Position numbers and translations under genes: made by a program. 64,000 bases of DNA from Brasenia schreberi (taxonomy: Eukaryota; Streptophyta; Magnoliopsida; Nymphaeales; Cabombaceae), in contig JAYKKT010000091.1 of the NCBI GenBank assembly GCA_036023115.1, positions 28,524,001 to 28,588,000 on the forward strand, in the 5' to 3' direction. Below, piece after piece: positions 59,165 to 64,000 of the stretch. Within the stretch, counting starts at the first letter, position 1. Every line of letters starts with the position of its first letter. The notes below the pieces were generated by a model. The model saw only the letters and a program-made list of their open reading frames with translations. It was not told the DNA's origin and did not search any database.

Positions 59165-60615
59165 TGTCCCCTTTTGTTCGAACGAGATTGAACCCAACTA
59201 GTTGACTCGATATGCATACCCATAGATCCGATTTGAATCTTAGTCGACCCATATGGATCAAATCCCATCTAATCTATTTAGAAACTAATTCTAACCAACC
59301 TCGATCCGCAGACCTCAACCTGATTTGATTTGTTCCATCTAACTCGATCCAATCTAACCCATTTCAATCCCACCCTGGTTAACCAAATCCTATTCAGATC
59401 TGATCTCACCTAGACCCAAACCCCAACTTAGTTATTTGAACCGGCTCTTCCTTCCCGACTGATTTGTTTTAAATCGAATCTATTTTGATTTAAAATCTTA
59501 TCTTTGAGTGGGACCCAACTAAATTCAGTGCAAGCCCAATAGACTCAATGTTTTTGGGACTTAACCTCAATCCAACTCCTCTACTATAGATCCATTTTAA
59601 ATTGGATCCAAAAATCTATATCTTTTTTATCTATATCCTCCCCACAACAACCTAGGTGATATGGTTGTAGCAAGTTCTGCATGAATATCACCTGTTGTGT
59701 TAAGTTTTACGTAAAACTCATTAAATACCAAGTATTTTTAAGAATAAAGATTTACAAAAATAAGCAAATTTGATAGCATTAAATTTGATAGCGTAGAAGA
59801 TTTACCCTTGCTCGGTGGAGCAAGAAGAATTTCGACAAAAATAACTCAAAATAGGATCACATAACACATTAAAAAGGAGAGTGCCATATAGTATTCCACT
59901 TTTCATTAATTACTTCTCCTTTTCCTTTTTCCTTATTATTAAGAGGATCATATTGTTGATATAGGTCTTGCATACAAAACTGAACCCCTCGGTTCAACCT
60001 TTGTCGAGAAACTCAATCCACTCATGGAAGGGGATCGTGCACTAGTTGGGCATGGATTATTGGGCAATTATAAGTTCTACAACTCAACCTTGATCTACTA
60101 CATTTGTTGGTAGAACTCATGAACTAATCTCAGCTCCTACATCAGTTCTTATTATGCATTGCAACATCAGTGACATGGAGACCTCTGTGGGAGGATACGG
60201 TACAACTATGTCATCTCCTCTAACAACGGCAAAAGATGATGAAGCCATGCCCTTCACCATCAGATGAGTAGCAACAACAAGGTATTGCGGCAACAACAAA
60301 CAATAATTTATGTTGTTCGAGTTCCTACTATGCAACATAGTAGAACAAGAACCCTGGTTGTTCATTCGCCTCTACCGCTCACTTCAGAGTGACAGTTGGT
60401 TAATTTAGTCTTCCACAACAACCAATAGGACTTAATACACATGTTTGGCTCCTACAAGAACAAGGAATAACCTCTACTGTTTTGTTCTACAACATAACAA
60501 AAATCTAGCTCAATTTTTGGTTCAATAATAAAATGACACCCTTTTTGTTTGCTCCCTTCTACAACATCCACAACTACAGTAGCTGCAACACATCCATCAA
60601 CCAAGCACAATAATG
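59165..60615. other. intergenic, nothing recognised
   Basis: 59200-59600 repeats AATCCGATT- and GATCCAAT-like words. 60117-60646 has two small minus-strand open frames without recognisable domains. Confidence 0.4.
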
Positions 60616-60619
60616 GTTT

Positions 60620-61330
60620 TGTTGGAGAATGTGCATTTAATGACATTTAATTCATGTTGGTATCCCTAAATATTTAATTAATATATATGAAAGTCTTAAA
60701 GTGTAAAAGGAAAAATATGAGGGACTTTTGCAAAAGATGATGAAGGGGAGACAAAGTTTAGTTCCATAATGAAGAATGTGATAAACCTGTGAGTTCTTTT
60801 ATATATTTGATAGTTCATGAACCTTAGTTCAAAGAGTTTGGAAAGGATATGATATATTACACATGCAAAGCTTTTGATCTAATGGTCAAAAGTTTTACAC
60901 GGTCAAGGATAGGGATAAGGTGGGACAGTTCCGGATAAGGAGGTATGGTTCTAGATAAGATAGGACGGTTGCGGCTAAAATGGTGCGTCGTCTGAATCAC
61001 ATCCATGATCCACACGTGCAACTTATAAATATGTGATTAGGGGTCCTCCCTAAACACACAGTTTTCATTCTCTCTCTTCTAGTCTCTTGGTTTTGTCTTT
61101 CTCTCTCTCTCTCTATGGTGTTGATTCAGTCCTTGTGCTCATAATTAGTCTTTCTCCCTCAACCATAGGTGATTGAGTCGTGTTTGAGGTCGACTTGAAG
61201 TTGGCTATGTACTCTTCGAGTTGTGTATGTTTTATCCTGGAAGGCATAACTACCCATATGTACTCATAGCAGAACACTGATTTCTCTAAGGCAATTCTAC
61301 AAGGACGACTCATGCACATAGGTTTTTTAT
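60620..61330 (+). repeat. probable copia 5' LTR with promoter
   Basis: Starts TGTTGG. It contains CAACTTATAAATATG (TATA at 61024-61030) followed by a CT-rich transcribed part (61070-61115). The right end and the primer-binding site were not located, so the end is approximate. Confidence 0.55.
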
Positions 61331-61549
61331 TTTGCTTTTACTTTTGTTTTTCGTACAACTTGATTATGGCTTATTTTGGATCTGTGATTGTTGTTTATGA
61401 TTGGGTCATGTTTATATTTGTTACACATTATTTTATTATTCATGTATTCTATGTTTCTACTCAATAATCTTAGAGAAATTATTTTTTACTGTAGTGAATA
61501 TGTTTGCGTCTGTTATCCTCCGATATAAGGTCGACTTGACTTTGATGCT

Positions 61550-62320
61550 AACAAAGTTTGTCGATCTACATTTTAAACGCTGGCAACAATGTATAAAAAT
61601 TTGGTTAACCATGTTAGGGTTGCATCTTTACATCGAGTCAAATTATCCCCTAACTGATGATACTTACTGTAGAAGCTCGGATAGAATCGCTGAGTGGAAA
61701 GAGAAGAACACTCTATATTGTTATTGTATTTTATCGACACTATCAAATATTTTATTTGATGTATATAGTTCTCCCCCTTCCACAACGGCATAAGATTTGT
61801 GGGCTACTTTCGATCGAAAATATAATATTAAAGACATCAGTCTTGAAAAGTATTATGTGGTCAAGTTTCTTAAGTATGAAATGGTAGAGGAGAAATCTGT
61901 GACCGAATAGGCTCACGAGTTTTAGTTTTTATGTCATGGTTTGAAGGAAGTCAAAATAGAGTTTCCTAATAAGTTTATTGTTATGTCTATTATTTGGAGA
62001 AATTTACTAAGTCTTGGGAGGGTTTTGCCCTAGATCTCAAGCATTAGAAGGGTAAGATAACCATTGATGATTTAATGGTAGACATAACAATAGAGAAAAA
62101 GGATAGAAGTCAGAAACTCGTTATGCTTGTAGACAGTACATCTAGGGTTAACTGATGGTCAGAAGGAAACAACCTAGTATTTCTAAGAGAAAATAAGAAA
62201 AGCATAAGCTAAAAGTCAAGATCCAAAATAAACCCAAAAATAAACCATGTTGGCTTTGTGGTCAGGTTGGACATTGAGCGAGAAATTGTCCCTCCAAAAA
62301 AGTCAAGAAACATGCGTCCG
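61550..62320 (+). pseudogene. copia gag with zinc knuckle
   Basis: UBN2-type gag: HFKRWQQCIKIWLTMLGLHL (about 61570), then ILSTLSNILFDVYSS, LWATFDRKYNIKD and YYVVKFLKYEMVEEKSV. The knuckle CWLCGQVGH, then ARNC, is at about 62250-62292 with a TGA after the His. Several stops interrupt it. Confidence 0.82.
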
Positions 62321-62729
62321 CTAAAAGAGTATTGGTCAATATGGTGGTGACCACTACACTTGCTAGTTACGGGTATTTATCTCTTAAACCACATCTCCTC
62401 TATATTTATGAGTCACAGTATTTGATAATAGATATTGTGGCTAATGTACTCTCTATTTGTTTCTTATCAGGACCCCTATGGGCGAACAATTACCTTAGGG
62501 GATAGCTGAAGTTAAGGGTGAAGGCCATGTAGACTTTAACTTTCCTTCTGGAAAGGTTATAACTCTTGAAGGAGTGAAACACATTCCAACGATTCACCGA
62601 AATATCCTGACTGGTCCTGCTTTAGTTAGGGAGGGATTAAGGTTATATTTCAAATATAATAAAGTCGTTATTATATGACTCAGTACTAGGTGTTTCTTTG
62701 TAAAGGACTATTTATGTGATGTAGAGGAT

Positions 62730-62990
62730 TTGTTTAAAATTCATGTAAAGCCAATTATTGATTCTAGTATGAATTTTAATGATAATAAAGCTTTTACTTC
62801 TACTTCATTTTCTTTTTCAGTGTATAATGTTGAATCATATGATGTATGGCATGCTAGGTTGGGTCATGCAAACCTTGATTTCATAAAAAGAATGATGAAT
62901 TTAAATCTTTTTCCTAAAACTGTTATAGATAGAAAACCAAAATATGGTATATATATGCAAGCGAAGTAACCTAAAAAATATTTTCATATG
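62730..62990 (+). pseudogene. copia GAG-pre-integrase fragment
   Basis: The 79-residue frame has YDVWHARLGHANLDFIKRMM, the W-H-x-R-L-G-H block that precedes copia integrase. The zinc-binding Cys pair that normally follows is replaced (PKYGIYMQAK, where C-x-x-C is usual). Confidence 0.85.
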
Positions 62991-63119
62991 GTTGAAAGGA
63001 AATCCGAGATTTTGGATTTGGTACACTTTGAGATATTTGACACTAGTCTTTTGACCATTTCAAAGCTCAAAGGGACTACTTTCTTGATGCTTATGGGAAA
63101 CTCTGTTTAGAATATGACA

Positions 63120-63480
63120 AGCCGTATTCTAAGTTTTCCCTACATGTAAGTAACCTAGAATTTTGAAGTAAAACATTAACTATATCACAAAGGGTTATAT
63201 TCTTTCGTTCAACTATCCCATTAGACTAAGGAGACTACGAAGCAATAGCCTCATGAATAATATTATTATTTTGATAGTATATTTGGAAAAGATTTGAGGT
63301 ATACTCTCTTTCTCTATCAAACCCTAATCATTTAAGTACTTTACATGTTTGAGTTTGTGCTTCATTTCTAAATATTTAAAACTTTTATAAAGTTTCTTTA
63401 CTTTTAAGTAAGTAAATATAACAATATCTACTGCAATCATTAATAAATGTGATAAATTTTTTTTTGTTATCTCTTATAGT
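63120..63480 (-). pseudogene. inverted copia integrase piece
   Basis: On the minus strand, LNERI (from the usual N-G-x-A-E-R-K-N) and flanking words read as integrase, opposite to the rest of the element. It may be an internal inversion or another element's fragment. Confidence 0.5.
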
Positions 63481-63539
63481 AATCTCATTTATTTATTGTG
63501 TATAAGTTGAGTAGATACACCAGTTGTCCAGATAGAACC

Positions 63540-64000
63540 AATTGGAAAGCTCTAGATAGAGTGTTTCACTATATGAGTTGAACGATTTTTTTTAGACTAT
63601 ATTACGGTAAACATCATTCGGTTCTTAAAGGATTTAATGATGCTAGTTGGATATGGTCACTTAATACATGTCTCTTGTGGTGGTGGCGTTGTTACCTTAA
63701 AATCTAAGAAACAAAATATTTTGGCTCGTTCTACCTTTAAGACAGAACTATGTACTTTGGATGAGACTTGATTGGAAGTTGAATGGCTTAGGGGACTTAT
63801 GTCTAGTTTACCTATGTTAAATAAATTGTTTCCTGCAATTTAAGTACATTGTGATATCATGACTATAATTGATAAGATCAGTAGTTACAAGTACAAGCAA
63901 AAGCAATAGAAACATAGCCAAGTCAAACTGAAGTCTGTAAGGGCTCTTGTGTCTGATAGGGTTATGACTATAAATTTTGTTGGATCCAAAGATAACACAG
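63540..64000 (+). pseudogene. copia RNase H and tail
   Basis: Plus-strand words in shifting frames: VLKGFNDASWI (G-Y-x-D-A-D-W equivalent), EVEWLRGLMSSLP (E-A-E-W-L block), VHCDIMT (C-D-N-x-x-A equivalent) and VSDRVMTINFVGSKDNT. It continues past the window end. Confidence 0.75.

Larger units (their letters stand above)
60620..64000 (+). mobile_element. Ty1/copia retrotransposon, decayed, running off the window
   Basis: Begins with an LTR-like region at 60620 (TGTTGGAGAATG, TATAAAT at 61024). It continues with gag (61550-62130), a zinc knuckle (62250-62300), GAG-pre-integrase (62730-62990), a piece of integrase in inverted orientation (about 63120-63480), and RNase H (about 63540-64000). The RT is missing. 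The 3' LTR would lie beyond the window. Confidence 0.82.

Overview
This is a plant (angiosperm) nuclear chromosome window. The evidence is two intron-bearing or plant-specific genes (a DUF868 protein and a NOT4-like RING protein), plant-type Ty1/copia, Ty3/gypsy, RTE and hAT transposons, and long (TA)n, (GA)n and (CA)n tracts. I cannot place it below angiosperms. Most of the window is nested, decayed transposon; genes occupy only a few percent.

Layout. 0.5-3.6 kb: short LTR retrotransposon with both LTRs. 4.8-7.7 kb: MITEs and microsatellites, including a hAT MITE with a perfect 8-bp target duplication. 7.8-9.8 kb: RTE-type LINE fragments. 10.1-11.7 kb: SINE-like and hAT-like debris. 12.3-13.3 kb: single-exon DUF868 gene (plus strand). 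15-17.2 kb: microsatellite-bounded MITEs. 17.4-20.8 kb: decayed copia element. 22-23.6 kb: unassigned. 23.6-35.6 kb: a degenerate tandem array of roughly 0.8-1.3 kb units, each with an exon-like cassette on the minus strand, interrupted by an RTE LINE (20-bp TSD) and two hAT elements of one family (8-bp TSDs). 35.6-44.3 kb: Ty3/gypsy pol on the minus strand, split inside its integrase by a 5.37-kb hAT element (8-bp TSD). 44.5-48.7 kb: decayed copia element with a 3' LTR. 49.8-50.5 kb: hAT-like remnant. 52.3-53.7 kb: three-exon RING gene (minus strand) with a TATA box. 56.3-58.4 kb: gypsy gag remnant and a minisatellite. 60.6 kb to the end: copia element with 5' LTR, gag and RNase H remnants.

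The most interesting object is the hAT element at 35873-41240. Between its GC-rich leader and its transposase lies an antisense piece of a host nuclear gene, TIM44 (mitochondrial import motor), with at least four exons and their splice signals. The capture therefore happened at DNA level, and it appears to sit inside a 5'-UTR intron of the transposase gene. The second point is the RING gene, where a 66-bp tandem duplication has copied a 5' splice site and would add 22 hydrophobic residues in frame if the second copy is used. The transposon open frames are broken, so I expect only the two host genes to make normal proteins.
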